NCBI GenBank assembly: GCA_013349825.1
Contig: DUYW01000002.1
Coordinates: 5 to 50,901 of the forward strand
Reading direction: 5' to 3'
From: Gammaproteobacteria bacterium
Lineage (GTDB): Bacteria; Pseudomonadota; Gammaproteobacteria; GCF-002020875
DNA length: 50,897 nt
Shown here: positions 8,644 through 16,954 of the stretch, piece by piece
Numbering within the stretch: position 1 is the stretch's first letter
Layout: every line of letters starts with the position of its first letter
Position numbers and translations under genes: made by a program
The notes under the pieces: generated by a model
Database searches by the model: none
What the model was told of the DNA's origin: nothing
Seen by the model: the letters and a program-made list of their open reading frames with translations, nothing else

Positions 8644-9825
8644 TTAAGTCTGAACCTGAATGGCTTGTACTGCCTGGTTAGCTTTCTCCCTGGCTTGATC
8701 GGTGCTCTCTGCACGGGCCAGGACAACCCCCATGCGCCTGCGTCCGGTGACTTCAGGTTTGCCAAATAGCCGAAGTTGAGTGTCTGGCTCCTGTAAGGCT
8801 GTCTCGATGCAGTTAAAACAGACGTTGTCTGACTCTCCCTCAACCAGCACAACGCTAGAGGCTGAAGGGCCATGTAGATGAATGTTAGGGATTGGAAGAC
8901 CTAAAATGGCTCGGGCATGGAGAGCAAATTCAGAGAGATCTTGCGAGATCAGAGTGACAAGTCCCGTATCATGGGGACGGGGTGAAACCTCGCTAAAGAT
9001 CACCTGGTCCCCCTGTATGAAGAGTTCAACACCAAACAGACCCATGCCACCCAAGGCATCAGTGACCTCTTTAGCGACCTTCTCTGCTGCGGCCAATGCT
9101 GAGGGTGGCATCTGTTGAGGTTGCCAAGACTCTCTGTAATCCCCCTCTTCCTGTCGATGTCCAATCGGTAGACAATAGGAGGTACCGTCTCGATGACGAA
9201 TCGTGAGAAGTGTGATCTCATAATCAAAATCAACGAAACCTTCAATAATGACCCGGCCAGCGCCACTGCGTCCTCCCTGCTGGGCATAGTCCCAAGCGAA
9301 ATCAATGTCGTTGCGGTTATACAGAGTACTCTGCCCTTTTCCTGAAGAGGACATGATCGGTTTGACAATGCAGGGCATTCCAATGGCTTCTATGGCCTCT
9401 AGATATTCAGGTTTTGAGTCGGCAAATCGATAAGATGAAGTTTTGATATTGAGGGTCTCAGCGGCGAGCCGACGGATCCCTTCCCGGTTCATGGTTAATT
9501 GGGCGGCACGTGCCGTGGGTATGACGGTGTACCCCTCCTGCTCCAGCTCAAGCAGAGTATCTGTTGCAATGGCCTCAATTTCAGGAACGATCAGATCAGG
9601 ACTCTCGGTCTCTACAATTTTACGAAGCGCATCCCCATCCAGCATCGAGATGACATGGGAGCGGTGTGCCACCTGCATCGCCGGGGCGTTGGGGTAACGA
9701 TCCACAGCAATCACCTCAACTCCCAATCGCTGTAGCTCTATAGCAACCTCTTTACCGAGTTCACCGCTGCCACAAAGCAGTACACGTGTAGATGAGGAGG
9801 AGAGAGGTGTGCCGATCGTCGTCAT
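8644..9825 (-). CDS. purT: Formate-dependent phosphoribosylglycinamide formyltransferase
   Basis: PurT makes formyl-GAR from GAR, formate and ATP, an alternative to the folate-dependent PurN step of purine synthesis. It is an ATP-grasp enzyme. The N-terminal nucleotide-fold domain has [20 protein letters not shown], followed by the family-typical [15 protein letters not shown] and PEIEAIAT. The ATP-grasp region has [16 protein letters not shown], and the metal-binding end has [17 protein letters not shown] place the start at ATG 9825 ([10 protein letters not shown]); an in-frame ATG at 9909 would add 28 unrelated residues. The protein is 393 residues, normal for PurT. The reverse complement of its 3' end lies 39 bases from the terminator of the gene before it. 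Confidence 0.95.
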   Translation of the reverse strand: MTTIGTPLSSSSTRVLLCGSGELGKEVAIELQRLGVEVIAVDRYPNAPAMQVAHRSHVISMLDGDALRKIVETESPDLIVPEIEAIATDTLLELEQEGYTVIPTARAAQLTMNREGIRRLAAETLNIKTSSYRFADSKPEYLEAIEAIGMPCIVKPIMSSSGKGQSTLYNRNDIDFAWDYAQQGGRSGAGRVIIEGFVDFDYEITLLTIRHRDGTSYCLPIGHRQEEGDYRESWQPQQMPPSALAAAEKVAKEVTDALGGMGLFGVELFIQGDQVIFSEVSPRPHDTGLVTLISQDLSEFALHARAILGLPIPNIHLHGPSASSVVLVEGESDNVCFNCIETALQEPDTQLRLFGKPEVTGRRRMGVVLARAESTDQAREKANQAVQAIQVQT

Positions 9826-9941
9826 TGTTTGGTTCCGTGTGGTGTGGTTATTTGTTATTGAGTAGAGGATATCATCTACCAATCTATAGAGTGAGACGAT
9901 AGAATTCATCCATAAATTAAACCGTTTTTTGGAGTATAGGG

Positions 9942-10697
9942 ATGTTAAAAGTAATACGGGTTCTGTTTTTGAGTTTTTTGCTGGCAGGCTGTTCCGACAG
10001 CGGTAATGCAGTGGGTGGTATAGAGGAGGGGTTTGAAGTTACTACATTCGTTCAGGGTAGCGGGAAAGCGGCTGTATTTGGCGATATAGTTTCTGTCCAT
10101 TACACAGGCACCTTAACCGATGGGACAAAATTTGACTCAAGTCGTGATAGAGACAAACCCTTTACCTTTACACTGGGAGCGGGGCAGGTGATCTCTGGTT
10201 GGGAACATGGTGTTAAGGGGATGAAACGTGGAGAGCAACGTAAGCTGGTTGTGCCACCATCGATGGGATATGGTAGCCGTACCGTTTCGGTGATTCCAGC
10301 GAACTCCACACTGCTGTTTGATGTGGAGTTGCTTGATATCCTCTCCTATACCAATATCGATAATGATGAGTTGAATGCACTGCTCAAGGAGGGGGGAGTT
10401 ACACTGGTGGATATCCGTCGACCGGAAGAGTGGAAGCAGACCGGGATTATTGAAGGTTCCGAAATGATCACTGCGTTCACCAAGCGAGGTGGGCTGGATC
10501 CGCAGTTTGGTAAGAAGTTTTTACAGCGTTTTACTGCAGAAGATCGGGTTGTACTTATCTGCAGAACGGGTAATCGTACAGCTCGCCTCTCACAGGCTCT
10601 TATCAAGGAGATGGGTTGGAAGAATGTATATAACGTAGAAAAGGGGATTACTGACTGGATTAAACGAGGTAACCCTGTGGTTCAGCCAGTGGGTTAG
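9942..10697 (+). CDS. Lipoprotein with FKBP-type prolyl isomerase and rhodanese domains
   Basis: 251-residue fusion. A lipobox (LLAGC, Cys17) marks it as an envelope lipoprotein. Residues about 30-130 are an FKBP domain ([56 protein letters not shown]). Residues about 140-245 are a rhodanese domain with the active-site loop CRTGNRT (Cys207) and [16 protein letters not shown] domains catalyse prolyl isomerisation; rhodanese domains carry sulfane sulfur on the active cysteine. The pairing on one lipoprotein is uncommon. In a sulfur-storing bacterium a periplasmic sulfur carrier tied to a folding helper is an attractive but untested idea. It is divergent from purT and apparently monocistronic. 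Confidence 0.88.
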   Translation: MLKVIRVLFLSFLLAGCSDSGNAVGGIEEGFEVTTFVQGSGKAAVFGDIVSVHYTGTLTDGTKFDSSRDRDKPFTFTLGAGQVISGWEHGVKGMKRGEQRKLVVPPSMGYGSRTVSVIPANSTLLFDVELLDILSYTNIDNDELNALLKEGGVTLVDIRRPEEWKQTGIIEGSEMITAFTKRGGLDPQFGKKFLQRFTAEDRVVLICRTGNRTARLSQALIKEMGWKNVYNVEKGITDWIKRGNPVVQPVG

Positions 10698-10816
10698 TGT
10701 CAGAGATAAGGTTTAAATTTAAGTGCTCAGAAGAGGTTATAGTTTGTAGTCGGAAATTTTCTGTTTTGATCTATTCTCGGATAGCCATCTGACGGTGTTG
10801 CTGTGGTATGGTTGTA

Positions 10817-10845
10817 TTGAGTTTTTAGGTGATGAGTAGTATAAT
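10817..10845 (+). promoter_or_regulatory. Sigma-70 promoter for the sulfur-globule-like gene at 10898
   Basis: TTGAGT (10817-10822), exactly 17 bases, then a perfect TATAAT (10840-10845). It would give a leader of about 45 bases with an AGAGG Shine-Dalgarno region before the ATG. Confidence 0.7.
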
Positions 10846-10897
10846 CGTCAACAATTCCATTGAATAATGATTTATATTTTAGAGGCAGATCTGAATA

Positions 10898-11509
10898 ATG
10901 AAAACGGTAAATAGCGGTGTAATGGCCACAACATTGATAGCTAGCATGGTGCTGGCGAGTTCTGCGTCTGCATTTTGGAATCCCAAGGATTGGGACATGA
11001 AAGATGGGTGGGGAAAAGGTTCAGACCACCCTATGGCGCCGCTTGGTTGGGGCAGTAAAGATGGTAGAGGCCCTTTTGGGGGAGAGAATGGGTGGGGAGC
11101 GGTGGACTCTATGGTGGATAGTATGGGTATGGGAGATGCGATGAGTGATCTCAATACCGATGTGGAGTGGGACCTCAATCTGGATACTCAATTAAAAGGT
11201 AAGGCTCACGGTGAGGGCAAGGGGAGCGGTGAGGGGAAAAATCGAACCCAGTCTCGAGCCCGTTCTGATGTGCGTCACTATGGAGATCAATACAATCGCC
11301 CCTACTATTTTGGGGCACCAGCAGGGCCACAAGGGTATGCACCCTATCCCTACGCTCAACAGCAACCCCAAATGATGGGTGGGGCAGCACCTTTTGCACC
11401 TGCAATGCCTCCGATGATGCCACAACAGATGATGCAGCAGCCAATGGTACAACCGCAGATGATGCAGCCACAAATGATGCAGCAGCCGTACTACCCTAAC
11501 TGGAGGTAG
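10898..11509 (+). CDS. Sulfur-globule-protein-like secreted protein, paralogue 2
   Basis: 203-residue exported protein. The signal peptide ends ASSASA and is followed by FWNPKDW, nearly the same junction as the 111-aa protein at 7885. The mature part has three zones: a Trp/Gly/Asp-rich start, a middle with KGKAHGEGKGSGEGK, and a Pro/Met/Gln/Tyr-rich tail with repeated QPQMM and MQQP units. The SDVR...PYYFGAP stretch aligns with the other paralogue. This kind of low-complexity, signal-peptide-bearing protein is known as the coat of intracellular or periplasmic sulfur globules. Role is inferred from composition, paralogy and probable host physiology. It has its own promoter and terminator, suggesting strong expression. 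Confidence 0.75.
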   Translation: MKTVNSGVMATTLIASMVLASSASAFWNPKDWDMKDGWGKGSDHPMAPLGWGSKDGRGPFGGENGWGAVDSMVDSMGMGDAMSDLNTDVEWDLNLDTQLKGKAHGEGKGSGEGKNRTQSRARSDVRHYGDQYNRPYYFGAPAGPQGYAPYPYAQQQPQMMGGAAPFAPAMPPMMPQQMMQQPMVQPQMMQPQMMQQPYYPNWR

Positions 11510-11531
11510 TCAGGTTCTATTTAAGTGAGTA

Positions 11532-11563
11532 AATCAAAAGCCCTCTGATGAGGGCTTTTGATT
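11532..11563. terminator. Bidirectional terminator between the sulfur-globule-like gene and ppdK
   Basis: A 14-bp perfect stem AATCAAAAGCCCTC / GAGGGCTTTTGATT with a TGAT loop. It lies 23 bases after the plus-strand stop and can also serve the convergent ppdK gene. Confidence 0.85.
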
Positions 11564-11567
11564 ATTA

Positions 11568-11594
11568 GGAAACTCAGAATTATTCAGAGGTTCC
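11568..11594. repeat. 27-bp imperfect palindrome directly after ppdK
   Basis: GGAAACTCAGAAT and ATTCAGAGGTTCC flank a central T and match as inverted repeats at 11 of 13 positions. The right arm, read on the minus strand, is GGAACCTCTGAA, the same 12 bases as at 50785-50796. It may be a remnant of a dispersed element. Confidence 0.5.
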
Positions 11595-14375
11595 TTACCC
11601 GTTTTTTAACTCCGCATGAGCAGCAGCCAGGCGTGCAATCGGTATGCGTGGTGCTGAGCAGGAGACATAATCGAGTCCGATCTGGTTACAGAAGCGGATG
11701 GATGCCGGGTGCCCACCATGCTCACCGCAGATTCCTACCTTGAGATCGGGTTTTACGGCTCGTCCCCATTCGACTGCGAGCTTCATCAGTTTGCCGACAC
11801 CACTGGTGTCGAGAACCTCAAAAGGGTTGTCATGGAGGATCTCATTTTCGTTATACATGGGCAGGAATTTGTTCTCGGCATCTTCACGAGAGAATGAGAA
11901 GGTAGCCTGGGTGAGATCATTGGTACCAAAAGAGAAGAATTCAGCACTCTTTGCCAGTGAATCAGCACGCATACAGGCACGAACGACCTCAATCATGGTA
12001 CCAAATTTAAACTTCAGCTGTACCTTATACTTCTCTTCAACCTGCTGCTGCACCACCTGAACATACTCTTTGATCCGCTCCAGCTCTTTTACTGTGCTGA
12101 CCTGAGGGATCATAATCTCTGGCTCAATTGGGACACCATCCTGTATACAGATTGCAGCTGCTTCAAGAATAGCCTGAATCTGCATACTATAAATCTCCGG
12201 GAAGGTAATTCCCAAGCGAACACCACGATGTCCAAGCATCGGGTTCACCTCATGGAGTGCATTGACCTTGTTGAGCATCGCCTCTTTCTGCTGGATTGCC
12301 TCATCGACAAGGTGCGTCTCGGCAAAGGTTTGTACATTGGGGAGTTGGTCGGCAGGAAAGAGATTTTGTACGGTATCTGCCAGAATGTTCATGCCAGAGA
12401 CGGTACTTCTCAACTGATGAAGTTTGTCGAGATCGTACTGAATATGTTCCTGAGAGGGGAGGAACTCATGGATGGGTGGGTCTAAAAGTCGAATGGTGAC
12501 AGGGCGAGGAGACATGACTCGAAACAGTGCTGAGAAATCATCCCGCTGGATTGGTAGCAGTTTGTTCAGTGCGATTTGCCGCTGCTTCTGATCTTCGGCA
12601 ACAATCATCTCAACAACAATTGGAAGGCGATCTGTGGCATTGAACATGCGTTCAGTACGACAGAGCCCAACCCCCATAGCACCATACTTGAGCGCACGTG
12701 TTCCATCTTCCGGGCTATCGGCATTGGCCATCACTTTCAATCTTGAAACTTTATCAGCCCAGCCGAGTAACTTTTTCAGTGCCTCTGTGAACTCTGCTTC
12801 AACCATCGGTACCTCTCCAATGTAGACACCGCCACTGGTGCCATTGAGGGTAATGGTATCTCCCTCGTAGATGGTGTGTTCTCCAATCGTTGCTTCCCGT
12901 TTACGAACATCGACGGAAATCTCTTCAGCACCAGCGACGCAAGGTTTTCCCATCCCTCTGGCGACCACAGCAGCATGAGAGGTTTTGCCACCACGACTGG
13001 TGAGGATTCCAAGAGAGGCGAAGAAACCGTGGATATCCTCTGGTTTGGTCTCCTCTCGAATTAAAATGACGGGGGTCCCATCGGCACCAATGCGTACTGC
13101 ACGATCAGCATCAAAGACAGCCTGACCACTGGCTGCTCCCGGAGAGGCAGGCAACCCTCGTGCAACAGGTGTTGCATGCGTTGTAGGGTCGATTCTGGGG
13201 AATAGCATCTGTTCCAGCATTTCTGGCTGGACGCGAAGCAGGGCCTGCTCACGGTTGATCAGTTTCTCTTTGACCAGGTCGACAGAGGTTTGAACCATCG
13301 CCTGAGCATTCATCTTACCGTTACGTGTCTGTAGGCAGTAGAGCACACCCTGTTCAATAGTGAATTCAAAATCCTGAATTTCATGGTAGTGCTGTTCCAG
13401 ACGATTACGCAATACCTGTAGTTCTTGATAGAGCCGTGGCATCTCCTGCTCTAGTTCGGCAATTGGTTTGGGGGTACGGATTCCAGCAACCACATCTTCA
13501 CCTTGGGCATTGGTGAGATACTCACCAAACAGCAGATTTTCACCACTGCCGGGGTTGCGGGTAAAGGCAACCCCGGTCGCACTGTCATCTCCACGATTAC
13601 CAAAGACCATGGTACAGATATTGACGGCAGTACCGTTGGCCATCTCTGGAGTGATATTGAATTCCCTGCGATAGTCGACAGCACGCTTGCCAGACCAAGA
13701 TCCAAATACTGCCTTGATTGCGATCTCCAGCTGCTCCATAGGGTCTTGAGGGAAGGGTTCCCCCAGATGTTGTTCAATGATTTGCAGAAAACGGTCACAG
13801 ACCTGTTTTAAGGCACTGCTGTCAAGATCGACATCTTCTTTAATACCTCTGTTGAGCTTGATGGAGTTGAAGGCTTCATCGAAAACCTCATCTGAAATAC
13901 GTAGTGCAACATGACCAAAGAGCTGGATAAAACGGCGATAAGCATCGTAGCTGAAGCGTGCGTCCCCTGTTTGCTGGATGAGGCCTTGTAGTGTCTCTTC
14001 ATTAAGGCCCAGGTTGAGGATGGTATCCATCATTCCGGGCATCGATAAGGCCGATCCGGAGCGGACCGAGACCAGTAGTGGATTGGCGGGGTCCCCCAGC
14101 CCTTTTCCACTCTCCTTTTCAAGCCGGGTAATGGCGCTCTTAACCTCCTTCATCATTGTGTCGGGCAGACGGCGACGCTGGTGAGACTCAGTGCCTGATG
14201 AGAGGTATTCTAGGCAGGCCTCCGTCGTGATGACAAAGCCAGGCGGTACATTGAGGCCAATCTGTGTCATTTCACAGAGGTTGGCCCCTTTGCCACCTAA
14301 AAGCTGTTTATTCTGTCCATCACCATCCGCGAAGGCGTAGACAAACTGTTGGGAGGTCGATTTTATAGGTGCCAT
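11595..14375 (-). CDS. ppdK: Pyruvate, phosphate dikinase
   Basis: PPDK interconverts pyruvate, ATP and phosphate with PEP, AMP and PPi. Its 926 residues fit the bacterial enzyme. In order: N-terminal ATP-grasp domain (LLGGKGANLCEMT; VSVRSGSALSMPGMMDT; FGNRGDDSATGVAFTRNP), the swivelling phosphohistidine domain (SRGGKTSHAAVVARGMGKPCVAG, His467, with Thr465 as the usual regulatory site), and the C-terminal PEP/pyruvate barrel (KYGAMGVGLCRTERMF, MLGHRGVRLG, FSFGTNDLTQ, GICGEHGGHP with its catalytic Cys). Being reversible, it could feed gluconeogenesis towards the neighbouring glycogen genes or save ATP in glycolysis. Start ATG 14375 (MAPIKS) sits 33 bases after the stop of the 318-aa gene, so the two are probably co-transcribed. 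Confidence 0.96.
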   Translation of the reverse strand: MAPIKSTSQQFVYAFADGDGQNKQLLGGKGANLCEMTQIGLNVPPGFVITTEACLEYLSSGTESHQRRRLPDTMMKEVKSAITRLEKESGKGLGDPANPLLVSVRSGSALSMPGMMDTILNLGLNEETLQGLIQQTGDARFSYDAYRRFIQLFGHVALRISDEVFDEAFNSIKLNRGIKEDVDLDSSALKQVCDRFLQIIEQHLGEPFPQDPMEQLEIAIKAVFGSWSGKRAVDYRREFNITPEMANGTAVNICTMVFGNRGDDSATGVAFTRNPGSGENLLFGEYLTNAQGEDVVAGIRTPKPIAELEQEMPRLYQELQVLRNRLEQHYHEIQDFEFTIEQGVLYCLQTRNGKMNAQAMVQTSVDLVKEKLINREQALLRVQPEMLEQMLFPRIDPTTHATPVARGLPASPGAASGQAVFDADRAVRIGADGTPVILIREETKPEDIHGFFASLGILTSRGGKTSHAAVVARGMGKPCVAGAEEISVDVRKREATIGEHTIYEGDTITLNGTSGGVYIGEVPMVEAEFTEALKKLLGWADKVSRLKVMANADSPEDGTRALKYGAMGVGLCRTERMFNATDRLPIVVEMIVAEDQKQRQIALNKLLPIQRDDFSALFRVMSPRPVTIRLLDPPIHEFLPSQEHIQYDLDKLHQLRSTVSGMNILADTVQNLFPADQLPNVQTFAETHLVDEAIQQKEAMLNKVNALHEVNPMLGHRGVRLGITFPEIYSMQIQAILEAAAICIQDGVPIEPEIMIPQVSTVKELERIKEYVQVVQQQVEEKYKVQLKFKFGTMIEVVRACMRADSLAKSAEFFSFGTNDLTQATFSFSREDAENKFLPMYNENEILHDNPFEVLDTSGVGKLMKLAVEWGRAVKPDLKVGICGEHGGHPASIRFCNQIGLDYVSCSAPRIPIARLAAAHAELKNG

Positions 14376-14408
14376 GAGGGTCTCCAGGTTTCTTTGAAAG
14401 TTTTAATA

Positions 14409-15365
14409 TTATGAGATCGTAAGCCATCGGTAAGCCTGCTCAATTTGCTCTTCTGCAGTGGGTGGGCGTTGCCAAAAAAACTGGACCAACATAACCGTCC
14501 AGATACGGCGGTCGGCACCATAAAGATTAACCAGATTAAGAGTCTCCCCCCCCTCAGATGGAGGGCGCTCTATCCCCATTGAATCAATTGAGAGTTGATA
14601 GGGTTCAAGTCGCAGATATTGAGCTGGATCACGCATGATCTGCTCAAAGTGGCCAATGGTATTGTTGATGTCGAGTCGCTGGCTGAGTTCTCGCCACTGT
14701 TTCCAGAGTTGTTCGATTTCACGTTGAGGCTGTTCCCGGTCAGGAGGGTTGGATTGACGCAGCTCGCCCTCCATCTTTTTTCCTTGAAGAAAAAGTTGCT
14801 GTCGCTGCTGCTCAAGAGATTGAATTGATTCACGCACCTCATTGGCGAGTCGTTTTAGAAAATGGTCTTGCAGTAGTTGACGTGCTTCATTCTCTGATGC
14901 CGCAGGAAAGATAAAGGTATGATCTTTGAAATTGATGGCTTGTTGAGGAACATCACTTCTTAATACCCCTCCTTGCTGCTCGATACCATATCGCTGGATA
15001 CGGTCCCAACGTACCCCCATGACAGCAAACATACACTGTTCGCCCGGTTGTGGCGGGGTGTACTGTTTCATTGCGATACTGAGGTGGAGATTTTTTGTCA
15101 GCTCTCTGGCAGATGCAAAAAGTGCATGAACCAGAGGGTTATTGTTAAAGTGTTCATGGGTCATCGCTACCGGGCCGGGTATTTCGGTGGTCAGCGCCTC
15201 TACATACTGGATCGCTTTCTGCATAGCGCTACGGTATTGATTTGGGTAGCCGGCACTCTGTAGTAGCTGCGGATTGATGGCGGAAACAAACTTATGGAGT
15301 TCACGATCCAGATTGGCCCGTGACTCAGACCGGGCTTTCCAACTGTGCCATAACTTTGTAAACAT
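14409..15365 (-). CDS. Conserved hypothetical protein, 318 aa
   Basis: Soluble protein with no signal peptide. Residues about 180-245 are Gln/Glu/Arg-rich and predicted to be helical or coiled-coil (SIQSLEQQRQQLF, EIEQLWKQWRELSQRL). The last 80 residues contain a hydrophobic core with LVNLYGADRRIWTVMLVQF. I do not recognise the family. It precedes ppdK by 33 bases on the same strand, which suggests one transcript, but there is no evidence that it is a PPDK regulator; it lacks the P-loop expected of PDRP. Confidence 0.7.
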   Translation of the reverse strand: MFTKLWHSWKARSESRANLDRELHKFVSAINPQLLQSAGYPNQYRSAMQKAIQYVEALTTEIPGPVAMTHEHFNNNPLVHALFASARELTKNLHLSIAMKQYTPPQPGEQCMFAVMGVRWDRIQRYGIEQQGGVLRSDVPQQAINFKDHTFIFPAASENEARQLLQDHFLKRLANEVRESIQSLEQQRQQLFLQGKKMEGELRQSNPPDREQPQREIEQLWKQWRELSQRLDINNTIGHFEQIMRDPAQYLRLEPYQLSIDSMGIERPPSEGGETLNLVNLYGADRRIWTVMLVQFFWQRPPTAEEQIEQAYRWLTIS

Positions 15366-15526
15366 AGACGTGACTGAACGGTATCCGTTGACTCTTTATT
15401 TGGTGTCATTATGCAGTATTGAGATGAAGGTTGGATGAAATTGTGTGGTCTGTCGTGATCGAATTTGATTATTTGATCAGGTATCATCTATTTAATATTT
15501 TTTAGTTGCAGGAGTCATCACCGCTG

Positions 15527-16954
15527 GTGAAAGTTCTATTTGTTAGTTCAGAGGCCCACCCCTTGGTAAAAACGGGTGGATTAGGAGATGTAGCGGGAGC
15601 ACTACCCCGATCATTGCAAGCGGAAGGGGTCGATGTGCGCTTGTTGCTGCCGGCTTATCGTCATGTTTTGCAGCAGGTAGAATCGACAAAACCACTCTTC
15701 TCAATGGGGGACCTGTTAGGCACCGGTGAGGTGTGGCTATTGCAGGGGTACCACCCGCAGGTGACAGTCCCGATCTGGTTGGTTGATTGTCCTGCGCTGT
15801 TTGATCGACCCGGTGGCCCCTATCAAGATGAGGAGGGGAGCGATTGGGCCGACAATGGAATCCGGTTTTCACTGTTTGCTCGTGCTGCTGCACTGCTGGG
15901 TATTTCAGGTGCCTTAACCGGGTGGCGGCCTGATGTACTCCACTTGAATGACTGGCAGAGCGGTTTTGTACCGCTCTGGCTGAAGCACTGGGGAGCTGAA
16001 CGACCGGCAACTCTGTTTACGGTGCATAATCTGCAGTATCAAGGGGTATTTCCAAAAACGCTATTGAGCGAGGTGGGTTTACCTGAACACTTCTACTCAA
16101 TGCATGGGGTGGAGTATCATCAACAGGTCTCCATGTTGAAGGCGGGCCTCTATTATGCAGATCAGCTCTCTACTGTAAGCCCTACCTATGCCAATGAGAT
16201 TCAATCCACTGAGATGGGAGAGGGGTTAGATGGATTGTTGGCAGATCGCAGTGAACAGTTGAACGGTGTGCTTAATGGTATCGATACTGCGGTTTGGAAT
16301 CCGCAACAGGATGAGTCTATTGCAAAAAAATATAGTCTTGAGACGCTGTCGTCGCGAGCGATCAACAAAGAGCAGCTACAGACCACTCTGGGGGTATCAG
16401 TCAATGATGAGGCTCCTCTGTTTGGCTTGGTGAGTCGCCTGGTCCCCCAGAAAGGGGTTGATCTGCTGTTGACGGTGATTCCTGAGATATTGCAACGTGG
16501 CGCTCAACTGGTTGTGCTGGGAAGTGGGGATAGCGCTCTGGAACAGTGGCTGCTCCACCTTCAACAGCAATGGCCGCAACAAGTCGGGGTGTGGATTGGT
16601 TATAATGAACCATTGGCACATGCAATGATGGCCGGGTCAGATGTTATTTTGGTCCCTTCGCGTTTTGAACCGTGTGGGTTGACTCAGATGTATGCACTCC
16701 GATATGGTGCGCTTCCGTTGGTTCGTCGTACCGGCGGGTTGGCAGATACAGTAGACCAACAGAGTGGTTTTCTGTTTGATGATGTATCCTCTGAAAGTTT
16801 AGCTGTTGTACTGCATGAAGCTGTTGACAGCTACTCAGATCGAAAACTCTGGAAACAGAAACAGCAATACGCAATGAAGCAGGCACTCGGTTGGGAGCGT
16901 TCTGCAAAACATTATATTGAGATTTACCAATCACTGATGCAGGTAGAAGAATAA
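15527..16954 (+). CDS. glgA: Glycogen synthase (ADP-glucose)
   Basis: GlgA (GT5) extends alpha-1,4-glucan from ADP-glucose made by GlgC. The N-terminal KVLFVSSEAHPLVKTGGLGDVAGALP holds the KTGGL ADP-glucose loop, VHNLQYQG and STVSPTYANEI lie in the first Rossmann domain, and the C-terminal domain has GLVSRLVPQKG and VPSRFEPCGLTQMYALRYG followed by RRTGGLADTV. I prefer GTG 15527, which aligns with the family start and has CAGGAG 13 bases upstream. TTG 15506 would add seven residues. Its stop overlaps the glgP start (TAATG), so synthesis and phosphorolysis enzymes are made from one message. Confidence 0.94.
   Translation: MKVLFVSSEAHPLVKTGGLGDVAGALPRSLQAEGVDVRLLLPAYRHVLQQVESTKPLFSMGDLLGTGEVWLLQGYHPQVTVPIWLVDCPALFDRPGGPYQDEEGSDWADNGIRFSLFARAAALLGISGALTGWRPDVLHLNDWQSGFVPLWLKHWGAERPATLFTVHNLQYQGVFPKTLLSEVGLPEHFYSMHGVEYHQQVSMLKAGLYYADQLSTVSPTYANEIQSTEMGEGLDGLLADRSEQLNGVLNGIDTAVWNPQQDESIAKKYSLETLSSRAINKEQLQTTLGVSVNDEAPLFGLVSRLVPQKGVDLLLTVIPEILQRGAQLVVLGSGDSALEQWLLHLQQQWPQQVGVWIGYNEPLAHAMMAGSDVILVPSRFEPCGLTQMYALRYGALPLVRRTGGLADTVDQQSGFLFDDVSSESLAVVLHEAVDSYSDRKLWKQKQQYAMKQALGWERSAKHYIEIYQSLMQVEE

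Noticed and set aside
15490-15501. TTGATC (15473-15478) with TATTTT as the glgA promoter
   Set aside because: Spacing of 17 fits, but the -10 is poor and the transcript would begin almost at the start codon.
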